This document shows, piece by piece, positions 11,401 to 22,690 of a stretch of DNA of 64,000 nucleotides. Location of the stretch: the NCBI RefSeq assembly GCF_037038585.1, contig NC_092520.1, forward strand, positions 55,952,501 to 56,016,500, in the 5' to 3' direction. Under the pieces are notes generated by a model. The model searched no databases. It saw only the letters and a program-made list of their open reading frames with translations, and was not told where the DNA came from. This DNA is from Patagioenas fasciata. Taxonomy: Eukaryota; Chordata; Aves; Columbiformes; Columbidae. Made by a program: the position numbers and the translations under genes. Position 1 is the first letter of the stretch; every line of letters begins with the position of its first letter.

Positions 11401-14054
11401 GCAGAGCTGCTCTGCGTGGACACCAAGATACGCTCCTTAGCTTACCTGAAACCTTGTCTCATCATCAGCTGTAGAGACTGTGTGGCTCCTGCCTCCCCCT
11501 GTTCCCCCTGCACCCTTCACCAGGGTTTCAGCAGCTTCTCTTTGCACATGGACCTTCAAAAACATTGGCTTTGATTGCAGCCATGTGACTGGTCCAGAGA
11601 CTCATGTCAGGCATTTGGGAAATGATGGATGAATTAGCAAGGGCCAATTGCAAATATCTGATGGAAATGGCTTGCCTGGCATCGTGTAAGATCTCTATGA
11701 ATAAAGGCTGATCCTGCAGCATGACTTTCAACTCTTTAGTCTGTAAGCCTTTTTACCAGTAGTTTCTCCACCTCATGTCCATGGACCTTTCAAGTCTGCC
11801 CATAGGTAGATTTATATAACTCTTACCAAAAATATGGCCCTTTTTTTTTTTTTTTTTTTGCTATAAAGCTGTCCTCACCTGGGCTGCCCTCTACAAGCAT
11901 TGGAGGGAAATCAAAATTCCCTGCAGTTTCACAGTCAGTTTAAGTGGCTCTAATTGCAGACTGCTGTCAAAAGAGTTGGCAGCACCACCTCCCTCCCCTC
12001 ATCCTAAACCACATGTTTTCAGCAGCCCTGGTGCTTGTGCAGTCATGGGATGTGTTGGATAAGCAACCTGATGGAAAACAAATCAGTTTTATTACTCTCA
12101 GGTTAGCTTTGTGGCACTTGGAGGAGGGGCTGTAGGTCCTCACCACGGGCTCCAGGGTTTTTGGGGACTGACCAGGGGCAAGGACAGCAGAGGTAGACGA
12201 GCTTGCACTAGCAGCAAAGCTGCACAGTGGGTTCCTGCTGTGGGGTGGTGTTTCTCTCACCATGACCAGCAACCAGGCGTCCTCACCTGAAGCTGCTCTC
12301 CAGCAATACCCCCCTCACAGACAGCACTGATCTCTTGTTTTAACAGTCTGCATTGATTTGTCAGATGGGCTGTCATTTTCCCTAATTTGATGAGTATTGG
12401 TAAGAATTGCAAAGATCAGTAATCCAACAGCACAAAAGGTAGCTATTTGCACCTTTCCTGAAACAACCACGATAAAATCCTACAGAGTTTGTGTGTGTGT
12501 ATGAATGTCACCCCTAGTCATTGTACAGAAAGGAAACTGGAATTACTTGGTGGCACATTATTAATTCAATATTTCCTCTTAAAGCCTTATGCTATAGGCT
12601 GAGTCAGTTATCACAGAGTGCATGATGCAAATAGGATCATCATTTCATATCGTATTTTTCCTCCTGTGGCAGCACGATGAACAGGGTGCACAGAATGACA
12701 GATGAGTTTGCATACCTGGAGCACAAAAATCTTCCAGTCTAAAATACGGAAGTGGATAGCGAAGTCTAATACTTCTATTTTGCTTTGAGGCTGGTTGCGA
12801 ATGTCTCTTTCTTCTGAAGGACCTGGCAGTTAGCTGGGCATTGGGGTGGAAGAGATCACAGCACGGCTTTTTGTGGTGTCTCAGCATCACCTCTGAACTT
12901 GGCTATAATTAGGACTTATAGGCACGGGTGTCATCCAGTGCAGGGGCCATTCTTATCTAATCAAACCAGATCTAAAATCCATGGGCAGGAAAGGAAGACT
13001 CCTTTCAGAGTCAGACTTCTGAAGATGACAGCACCCGGTGCAGCACAGTAGAAATGGCAAGGATAGCTCTGAACAATAACTATGTAGGAAAACAGGCAGT
13101 TTGTTTGGCAAGGGCTAGGCTCCAGAGTGTTAAGAGCTTTCGTTATACATATTACTTTTGGTTCAGCAAACATACAATCTTTCCATGGGCTATTTTCCTT
13201 AGCAGACATATGTTTGTTTGGCTGATCTTACCCTGTGTGTGATTAAATACCTAATTACAGTTGTTATCAGACCACAGTTGGGAGAGGCTCAGTTCTGTTG
13301 AGAATGATACGGTGCATCTTCCTCACGTGGGGAAATTAGCTCCTGCTCTCCCTTTGTATTTCTCCCCTGAGACAGACTGGTAAGGGCAGTATTTTTTTAA
13401 TCCCTAAATGCACAGTAACTCTAAATTAATCACGGTTAAATGCTGCCATCCAATTATGTAGGTAATAGAGACTGCTAATGAAAACTTCTGAAAAGTAATA
13501 TTTTACCTTAGGAAAACTACATATATAATCTGGAATATAAGCAGCACTGCTGCCACATCAGTTGAGCAGTAGTTGTTCAATACAGTTCCAAAAATAGCCT
13601 GTATGGATTTGAGGCTCTATTTTATGGCTAATATTAGTCCTTGAAGTGAATTAATGCTCATCAACTACAGGACACAGAAGATAAAATCTACTGCAGCCTG
13701 CAGATGAGCGCTGAACTTCCAAAAGGTGATTTGCCCCAAGGGGAGTGGGGAGAGGAAAGACAATGGGACAATTTGCCTGCTCAAAGCCGGTGTGTGCTCA
13801 GGTACCTTGGTACAGCACCGGCAAGACAATAAACCAGTGAATAAAAAACGCCGCAGGAGCACTGAGCTATGAAGTGGCCTTAAACACAGCAGCTGCGCCC
13901 GTTAAAGTTTTCCCAGCAGACACTAAAAACCAAACACCAAACTAAACTCATCGGAGATGTGACAACAGTTGTAATTGTTTTAGGTAATGAGGCATTTCCT
14001 GAAAATGACCCAGTTTAGCTGGTCTGAAAACAGAGAGGACCAATTTGCTGCCTT
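8435..14054. other. Intergenic, mainly unique
   Basis: No gene recognised. Holds a short A run near 9050, the T19 tract at 11841, and AT-rich stretches at about 12330-12640 and 13230-13520 with homeobox-type TAAT motifs that could be conserved noncoding DNA. Confidence 0.6.
11841..11859. repeat. T19 homopolymer
   Basis: Run of 19 T in otherwise unique sequence; no retrocopy body is recognisable on either side. Confidence 0.95.
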
Positions 14055-14105
14055 GGTTTTTTGTTTTTTGTTTTTTGTTTTTTGTTTTTTGTTTATTGTT
14101 TATTG

Positions 14106-14167
<62 letters not shown>
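14055..14167. repeat. Compound microsatellite (TTTTTTG)n-(ATT)n
   Basis: Four to five TTTTTTG units (14055-14092) run into GTTTATT and then about 20 copies of ATT (14107-14167). The pure trinucleotide array is likely to be length-polymorphic. Confidence 0.97.
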
Positions 14168-16689
14168 CTATAAATTCCAAGAGAAAGCAGCCTCTAAACT
14201 CTTGTGAGTGGAGATGTACGTCTTTGGCTTCCTGCAATGTGTCAGTACAGGATTCAGCAAAGGGTTCTGTTAATGTGGCCTCCAGTGTACAGACAAATTT
14301 TCAGTCATTGAAGATACATTCCGCTGTGGTGCCGTTGGTCTTGTAATTTGTTTGCAGGGTGCTGTGCCACGTGAAGGAAAGTCTGCCCTTTGCCTTAGGC
14401 CACTCAAAGCTTTGTCTTCAGAAAGTGATTTGTACTGTCACAGCCCTCTGCACAGGAATTTAATATACACAGCCAAAGATGAGCCCTTCCATTCCCTCAG
14501 CTGACATGAGCCCTTGGCTCTTGGCAGAAGGACCCTGGGTTGCTTCGTTATTGGCTCTGGTCTCTGCAATCCTGCTACCATCATCCCCCCGCTTGCTCCC
14601 ACCCGCACCCCAATGCCTCTGGGCCCACCTCCCACTCGCCGAAATTCCTCCCACGCCTTGGAAATGAGCCTTTCCCAGCAGGACTGGTGCCAAGACAAGC
14701 ACAAGGAGGACAGGGAAGGGACACCAGCCATGTAGGATACTCTTGGTATTTTAAAAGCATCATTTCCCTCTGAGCTTATCTCTTTTAATTATTTTCTTCA
14801 CACAATCACTGAAGTTAAAAACTGGTAAATTACTTGTTTGCATTACTGGAGCATGTTTCTGATAAGGTAAGGTAATTATCAGGTAGAATTTTACTATCAT
14901 AAAGCAACAAGCAGAAATAATTCTCGGTCAAAGTGAAATTATTAGGTTGCTTGACCACACTGACAAAACAGACAACTAGAATCCTATAAGGAAATGTCCC
15001 GAAAATCATCACTTGACTGCAGAGTCAAAGGTCTTGTGTTTTAGGAGCAACCTCCCTTGCTCTCAGGGAGAGAGCAGGGAAGGTATTCAGGCTCCTCATC
15101 CCAAACATTTCCCATTCCATCCCTTCTGGCAAAGAAACCCCTCTACCAGCATGGGAGCTGAAGGCAGCTCCCTCTGTTCTGCCACTTGCCTGGCCTCACC
15201 CCAGGAGTCATGCAGGTTGCCTGCATTTGAAAGCATCCAGTGCTCTTCAAATGATGCTTAAATGCTAAGTATTATTATTCTCAGACAATTAAATGGCTCT
15301 ACAACTATTCAAATGGGGTGGAGCTGTGAGCTATTGAAACAGCCTTCAAAGAGATAATTCTTGCAAGCTGACCCTGTGAAATTAATACTTTTGTTTATTT
15401 GTTTTTAATCTAACCTTTTTTCTCTGCCTATTTTGTGCTCATCTAAATCAAATATATGAAAGGAAGGTGCTCTTCTCTGCAAATGCTTTGTCTTGCTTTG
15501 CCTTTCTATGCTATCCTTCACTGAGAACTTCAGGGCCATTCCTGGGCTTTGGTCAGATCTTCTCTTTCTGAGCTTTGCAGGATTTGAACTAACACAGCAT
15601 CAGGCTTACCCACCATGCTTGGATCAGCTGGGGATCTCTGTGATAAGCTGATATATCATATTTGTGTTCATCAGGGCACAAGTTTCAGCTAAAACACCAG
15701 CAGTTTGTTAAACATGAGTGCTGTTCGGTCAGTTTGAAGACTTCAATGGACTGGCTGCATTGGTTTATGTAGTCCAAATGCAAAAATTGTGGAGCACTGG
15801 AAAATCACAGTCACATAGTGCAGAAAGTAATATTTTTCCACTGTCTGCGGTGGAACTGGCTTCTGCTGGAGCAATTTCTTCAAAGCTAAATACTTAGTAA
15901 AGCAAGAGATGCAAGTGTGCATTTCGCTATGTCTACCCAAGCAGAGTAAGCAGAAAGCAGTTGACCTGACTGCCTTCACAAGCAGTTGACCTGGCTGCTC
16001 TGTAAACCCAGTCAGTACAGAGTAATAATGCAGTGTATTTTTGTCATTGCCCTCCAAGCTGGTGCTGTCTATTTTAAATACTGTGAGAGTATGTATCAAA
16101 GTTTGCAATAGTAGGGAAACAGGGAAGAAATCACATTACCACAGGACACTAAATTACACTTCTCAAGAAAAGACAATTAGAAGAACCTCTGTGTGCTAGA
16201 CCTTGACTTTTTATTTTTTAAAAGGGAACTGTTTAACAGTTGGTGATAAAAGTAAATGATACGATGTTTTAAAGGATATAAAAAAATACAATGCCCTGAA
16301 TGTTCAGGCTGTGTGGTATTTTAGCCACTACTCTACGTTCTGCCAACATGCAGATCTCTTGCTGCATATTGATGTGATTGATGATCTGCTGGAACCTGAG
16401 GAGGAAATTGCTAACCAGGCTTCTGCATCAGATTTTCCACATCATATTCTAAGGAGGTATAAACTAGCACATTGCCACTGGCCTTGGAACCAAGTCAATC
16501 CATCCCAGGAGAGTATCTAATCCATTTTTTTTTTGTGGCACAGTCACTGCGACAAGCCAGAGCAGACACCTCCCATCTCTGAGGGATTATCCTGGTGTGT
16601 GTAGCGAAGGAGCTTGTCTCTCCTGAAATCTGCCGTCATGATTCAGAGGGGTTTTGCCCACCGCATTGCAAGAGGTGGGGTAGAAGGAA
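14168..16689. other. Intergenic, nothing recognised
   Basis: Unique sequence. Overlapping short open frames near 14440-14770 come from a locally C-rich stretch and show no domain. Confidence 0.65.
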
Positions 16690-17305
16690 ATTCCTCAGGA
16701 CATGCTGTCCATTTGCTGCCCCAGACAGTGTCACATCCTTGGTTGTTCTAGCAGATGCTTTTCCAACCTCTTCTAAAAATTCTCTACCAAACTACTCCCC
16801 TGATTCTCTGCACCCAAAGGACATGTAAACTCATCTCTGACGTCTTCCCAAGCTAGCACAAATCAGGGCTGTTCTGCTTTCTAGGTACAGGTCACACACG
16901 TAAAGGTCACCATCATCTTTCCTTCAGTGCTGCTTCTACTAGATTGGACAGATTTTTGAATTAGATTTTTTTGAACATCTGTTCTGCTCCCTGTCCAGTG
17001 GTACGATATCCTTCTTGAAGCATGGTGTCAGAGTAGGCATGCCACCTCAGGAGACATATCGCCAAAACAAAGGTTTACTTGTCCAGCCTGGTAGTCTGTG
17101 CTCTTATTTCTATGTCTCATCCTGCTGTTTGCCATTTTCAGAACAGCACAACATACTTGACTGATGTTCAGCTTGTGACTCGTGTAGGCCTTTGATTCTT
17201 TACTGCAGTACTGCTGCCTACACAGATAGTTCAGAATTGTGCAATTTTAGTTATTTCCTACAAACATAAATTTTTGCGTTTTTCCTCATTGAATTGCATC
17301 CATTT
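16690..17305 (-). mobile_element. Old, decayed CR1/L3-like LINE fragment
   Basis: Highly diverged but colinear with the C-terminal RT and 3' region of ancient amniote CR1/L3 elements in reverse. Recognisable stretches include ttttccaacctcttctaaaa (16759 on), tgttcagcttgtgactcgtg (17164 on), actgcagtactgctgcctac, and a final segment resembling the conserved tttgttgaatttcatc phrase near 17290. Much older than the CR1 that starts at 17311. Boundaries are approximate. Confidence 0.6.
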
Positions 17306-17310
17306 TTTTC

Positions 17311-18172
17311 ACAGAATCATAGAATAGTTTGGGTTGGAAGGGGTCTTTAAAGGTCACCCAGCCCTCCCCTCCTGCAATGGGCAGGGACATCTTCAACTAG
17401 ATCAGGTTGCTCAGAGCCCCATCCAGCCTGGACCTGAATGTCTCCAGGGTTGGGGCATCTACCACCTCTCTGGGCAACCTATGCCAGTGTTTCACCACCC
17501 TCACTGTAAAAAATTGCTTCCATATATCTAGTCTAAGCCTACCCTCCTTTAGTTTAAAACCATTACCTCTTGTCCTGTCTCAACAGGCCCTGCTAACAAG
17601 TCTGTCCCCATCCTTCTTATAAGCCCCCTTTATAGGTACTGAAAGGCCACAATAAGGTCTCCTCAGAGCCTTCTCCAGGCTGAACAACTCCAACTGTCCC
17701 AGACTTTCCCCACAGGAGAGGTCTTCCAGCCCTCTGACCATTTCTGTGGCCTCCTCTGGCCCCTCTCCAACAGGTCCATGTCTTTCCTGTGCTGAGGGCT
17801 CCAGAGCTGGACACAGGACTCCAGGTGGCATCTCACCAGAGCGGAGCAGAGGGGCAGAATCACCTCCCTTGACTTGCTGGCCACACTCCTTGTGATGCAG
17901 TCCAGCACACATTATCAGCTCATGTCCAGCTTTTCATCCATCAGTACCCTGAATTCCTTCTCTGCAGAGCTGCTCCCAATCCCGTTGTCCTCCAGCCTGT
18001 AGGGATACCAGGAGCTGTCCCAACTCAAGTGCAGGATCTTGCAATTTCTGAAAATTGCTTTGAATCTAATGCTGTCTGCCAGCATTCTCACAGTCCCCTC
18101 ACTTGTCATCTCCATGCTTAAAGGGTATACTTTCTACTCCACTGTCCAAATCCCTAATGAATATAATAAAGG
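17311..18172 (-). mobile_element. CR1 LINE fragment with partial RT
   Basis: Starts on the plus strand with the reversed tail cacagaatcatagaatag and gtttgggttggaaggg, then the 3' region and the RT C-terminal part. Minus-strand frames at 17580-17912, 17663-17908 and 17915-18115 encode pieces such as EVILPLCSALVR and LLERGQRR. The far end (about 18120-18172) still resembles the FNIFINDLD region just before the FADD box. Multiple shifts and stops. It abuts the older CR1-like fragment at 16690-17305. Confidence 0.9.
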
Positions 18173-21100
18173 CGAGCTCACTGAATAATCTGTACTTGGA
18201 TGGGAAATTTTGTCACGGTAAACATCCTAGAGCTGGACCTTCCATTTCTCTCCTAGAAATTCCCATCAGTATTATCTGTACCTGGAATAACAGCCCAGCC
18301 ACAGCTCCCAGCAGCACCGGCTTTTGTGCAAAGTCTGAGAGAAAAAGCAAAATATCAAGTTTTGTGTCTCCTGTGTCCCCCTTCCAGACCATCTCAGAGA
18401 TAAACCTGCTCCATCTGAAGAAAAGAGCTGAATGATGTTGGACCACCCTGATGGATGATACAGCAGCCCTCTCCATCTCATCGTCACCAAATCCTCCTTT
18501 TTCCATCTGGAACTGCTTGATTAGCTGGGTAGCTACCCCGGATGCTCCATACCTGGCTTCTGTCAAGATTTTTAATAGATTCAAGATATTCACATGAAGA
18601 ATTTCAATTCCATCGATTCAGCAGTTTGCAAGAGAAAATCATTCTGTCCAATTTTTTTTTTTTTAATAGCTTTAATCAGCATATCCGATTTCTTCCCAAA
18701 TAAAGCAAGTACAGAGAAGTCAGCCCTAATTTAGCAAGTGATCGAATCTCTTTTATCTCGGGCAGGGGAATTTTTCCTAATTGCCTCCCTCAGTTTTGGG
18801 TGTACACAGATAACGCTCAGCACTAACATGACAGCAGCTGTATTGAACTGAAGTTGCCTGGACAGCAAGGGTGAATTGCTGATCTCTTTGCTAAGTGGCA
18901 GTAAAGTAACCATGTTGCCTCTGCATGTCAGGGTGGAGGACGATAAATTGTCTACTAGAGAGGAATGTGAAAGCAACAGAAAGAGGGGTTCAGCAGTGAT
19001 ATAGTTTGTTATTTGAAGATCTGATTGGGAAGCTGATACGTCACCCTCCAGTATCTCCATCTCACAACACAGGGGTGCTAGTATGAAAGCCTCTATTATT
19101 CACCTTGAAGCAGAGAAGTTGAGGGTGGAAACTTGTATTGATTAGATGACAAATTTTGTGGACCTCAGAAAGACAGCAACAAGGAGGACTTAATCTACAG
19201 CTGAAGCTATGTGTGTGGTTTAAGCTTTGTTAAACCAATGGAACAGTCTTGAATTTCTCTAATGGCCTCAAAAGTGAATATGTAAGAGGGTCCCAGAACA
19301 AAGGTAATCTCTTTGTATTTCAATATTTTTATTTCATGCAAGAAAAGGAAATTTTGCACAAGATTTAACATCAACTGCTCCCCTGAGGCAACTATTTGGT
19401 GAAAGAGCACAGCTGCCAAGATCCATCTGTTCCCTACCAAATCCAGCTTTTTGACTCCCTGCAAGAGAGGTTTTCTACATTTCACCTGCTGTCACAGATT
19501 TATGTATAACAACAACTCTTTCTTCAATAAAATACTACTTTTTTCAGAGTGATGAAGATAGAAGGTTTTTGCATGCCATCTATACTGCTGAAAGTAGCTC
19601 TCCCAATTATCATGGCAAGGATGGGTGGTAGAGGTATTGATAATCACAGAGTAGAGAAATCTGATCTTTTGAAACAGTTTAGTAGACATCAAATGTAGCC
19701 TTGTGTTAAATTCCAGATACCTCTCCTTAGCCCATACTGGTTTCCAGCAGAGCTATCATTCACACCTCAGAGTACAAATCAGATAGGGAATATATAAGTT
19801 AAGCTAATTTGGCATGGCCGTATTTGAGGATTAATGCTTATTCCTTCACTCCAATATTGTGCTGTAAAGATCTCTTTGCAATGGATTCACGTGCCCTAAT
19901 GCAGTGAAAATAGATGCTGCTGCCTGAAGGGCTCCTCTCTTTCGGTCATCAGGGTCACAAATGTCACCCTTCACCAGGTGCACCTCCTACTTAGCCTTTG
20001 ATGTGACACTCTGCCTGTAGTGCCATGTCTTGCTTTCATCAGCTCACTTGCTCACTTGACTGAAGAGTCATTGCCACCCACGAGTCTATGCGGGACCAGC
20101 AGGTGGGACTCATCTAGAACAGAGAGGCAATGTGCTCTTTCAAAAACCCACAACTATTTAGGGGGAAGATAACGCAGCACTTGTGATAGCGAACATTGTC
20201 ATGTCTGTCTTCAAAGTACAGTTAATTCAGCCTTTAATTATGCTAGTTGTGGGAGGTGTCTGGGCTGCAGAAATGCCTCTGAGACCTCCTTTGATGGAAC
20301 TTCTTTGATTCTTACTTCTGTCAGCATAAACAAGTGACATTTAAGAAGATCGAATCAAACCCTTACTTAGCATTCAAAAATGGCATTTAGCTCATATAGG
20401 TGATGCCTCTGGGTCTTAGGCCATCTTTGTAGATCTGGGACTAAACTAAAAAATAAACTCTGAGTTGTTTTGCCTTCCCTAACATTGGGCTTGTTGAATC
20501 AGTTTGAAAGCCTGCTTTGGAGAAGTAGGATATGTGGTGAGAAAACCTGTTCCCAGTGCCCTTGTCTGCAATGCAGGAAGACCCCTGAGACAGTCAGGCT
20601 CACCTGGAGATGAGCTGCCCTTTCAGGGAGAGCAAGAAGGGGAAGATATGTTGATGCCTACAGCCATACTTTCCACTCCTGCAGCAAGGTTCAGATAAAT
20701 CTGTCTGCACTTCTACAGTGGAGAAATGTGCAAGGAGAAAAAGTGAGACATTATTTCCTGCAACAGCAGAGTGGTCGTAATAAAAGAGAGAGATAAATCC
20801 ACTATTTGATGGTTTTGGCTAGGCAGTCAGGAGGGGGTGAATTCCCTGTTGCCCCAAACTGGATAAACTAATTCCTTATATTTATCCTTTCAAACTGTTT
20901 TATATGCTTAACTGGCTCCTATCACTGTAAGATAACATTCGTAGGGGCAAGATCAGCTGTATTTGATTTACGGTTTACGTGTTTATAACCACATAGCCAC
21001 TCTAGCTGTATTTGATTTAGAAGTATAAACCAGAGATTGTGTTTCTTTAGAGAAAGTTGGACTAATGCTCCCACCTTGCTCTTGCAGGTGGTATGAACAC

Positions 21101-21972
21101 CATTTTGTTCTTTCTTTTACTACTCTCTGCTGCTTCTCCAGTGCAGACCTCCTTTTCCAAATCAGTTCCCCCTCATAGTTAGCTTTTCCAGGGTGATCGT
21201 GTTAATGGAAGAGGTTTGGATACCCTCTAGCGGGAATTTCAATTATAGCACCTGCAGAGCTGCGCTGCGGGAGCTCGGTCAGCCTGGAGCCCCTTGTGCA
21301 CAGCCTGGAATTACTGCAGGACCAGTCTTCATGGTGTGTCCAGCAAACACGATGCTCCATTGCTGTCCTTCTCACACCTTCCCAGCCCCCAAGATTCAGG
21401 TTTGCATTTGGGGAAAAAAAGGATGGGTGCTATGTTTGCTAGGACTTTTTCCTGGTAAAGGGACAGATTGAGATTTTCGCTGGTGTTAATCATGTTGAAT
21501 CAAAACAAGGATGGAAATCTAGATGATGTATGATCAGTCTGTATCTTAATCTCATTTTTCCTTCTGCCAGTAGAAGAAAAGTATTGACATTCATATTTAA
21601 AGGCAGAACATGGGCTGCTGGACCTGAACTAGGGTGTGCTGGGAAGAGGCTGTCCCCAGCACTGGGGCGAGTTAGCTGAACTCGTATGCTCTCCCACCAT
21701 CGAGATACATGCGTGACGAGCACTGGTACTCTGCCCCTCAGGTGAAGGCAGCTTACTACTCATTGAACATATTTCTGACCTTTGAATCCCAGGGAGAATA
21801 ACTTCTTGACCTGCAGTGCAATGCACACATTTCAGCCTGGAACTTTTCCCTATATGCTGCTAATATTTTGTGTTAACCTGCAAATTAAGAAATACTTGAC
21901 ACAAACCTGTAAATGGGATGAATACAGCAAATTACTGGCTCTTGTTTGAGATCAAATGCAGTGGTAACCAAA
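18173..21972. other. Intergenic, nothing recognised
   Basis: Unique sequence after the CR1 at 17311. Frames such as 18213-18593 and 18731-19060 on the minus strand show no recognisable domain. Part of 18180-18450 could belong to the older CR1-like element, but I cannot align it. Confidence 0.6.
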
Positions 21973-22334
21973 CAGCCTGGAGAAGAGAAGGCTGAGAGAG
22001 GATCACAGCAATATCTCAAGGGTGGGTATCAAGAGGATGGGACCAGACTCCTTTCAGTTGTGCCCAGCGACAGGATGAGGGGCAATGGGCACAGACTGAA
22101 GCACAGGAGGTTCCATGTGAATATGAGGAGAAACTTGTTTACTGTGAGGGTGCCAGAGCACTGGAACAGGCTGCCCAGAGAGGTTGTGGAGTCTCCTTCT
22201 CTGGAGACATTCAAACCCCACCTGGACACATTCCTGTGTGATCTGCTCTGTGTGAACCTGCTTTAGCAGGTGGGTTGGACTGGATGATCTCCAGAGGTCC
22301 CTTCCAACCCCTACCATTCTGTGATTCTGTGAAA
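21973..22334 (+). mobile_element. CR1 LINE 3' fragment
   Basis: Starts at cagcctggagaagagaagg and has a small internal deletion near 22000. It then encodes the eroded C-terminus ([43 protein letters not shown]) and ends with ttggactggatgatctccag and the tail cattctgtgattctgtg. Its 3' region (cctgctttagcaggtgggttgg type) matches that of the copy at 35866-36134, so the two belong to the same subfamily. Confidence 0.93.
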
Positions 22335-22514
22335 CAACTTGGCCCCACACCTTCTCTGGAGGAAAACAGAAATGCTCCTTCCACAGATGCAGAATATGAC
22401 ATTGAGGATGAACCAGGGCCTGAGTAGCACAGAAACTGCTCTAATTCAACTTTTATTACTGAAATAACACAACCAAGCAATCAAGACTCCCTTGAAAATC
22501 TTACCCTAAGCCTA

Positions 22515-22690
22515 AAATGTACTTTGTAAAAGCTCTGGGCTGGGAACTGATCTCTTCCCTGCTTGGCTGCTAATTTGCTTTCTGACTGGAGGCAAGTCAC
22601 TTAACTCCACTGTGCCTCAGTTTCAGCACCTGTAAAATAGGGGCAATATATAAATATCTCAGAGCAACTTCCTAGCAGAAAGGTAAATAT
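22515..22690 (+). mobile_element. MIR-like (CORE-SINE) element
   Basis: The segment around 22590-22650 closely follows the conserved MIR core: ggcaagtcacttaactccac, tgtgcctcagtttcagcacc, then tgtaaaataggggcaatata. MIR is an ancient tRNA-derived SINE shared by amniotes; only the central part is well preserved, and the flanks at both ends are diffuse. Confidence 0.75.

Noticed and set aside
11841-11859. T19 as the tail of a processed pseudogene
   Set aside because: No recognisable cDNA-like body or target duplication next to it.
18213-18593. 126-codon minus-strand frame beside a CR1
   Set aside because: No known domain; not colinear with CR1 ORF2; likely chance.
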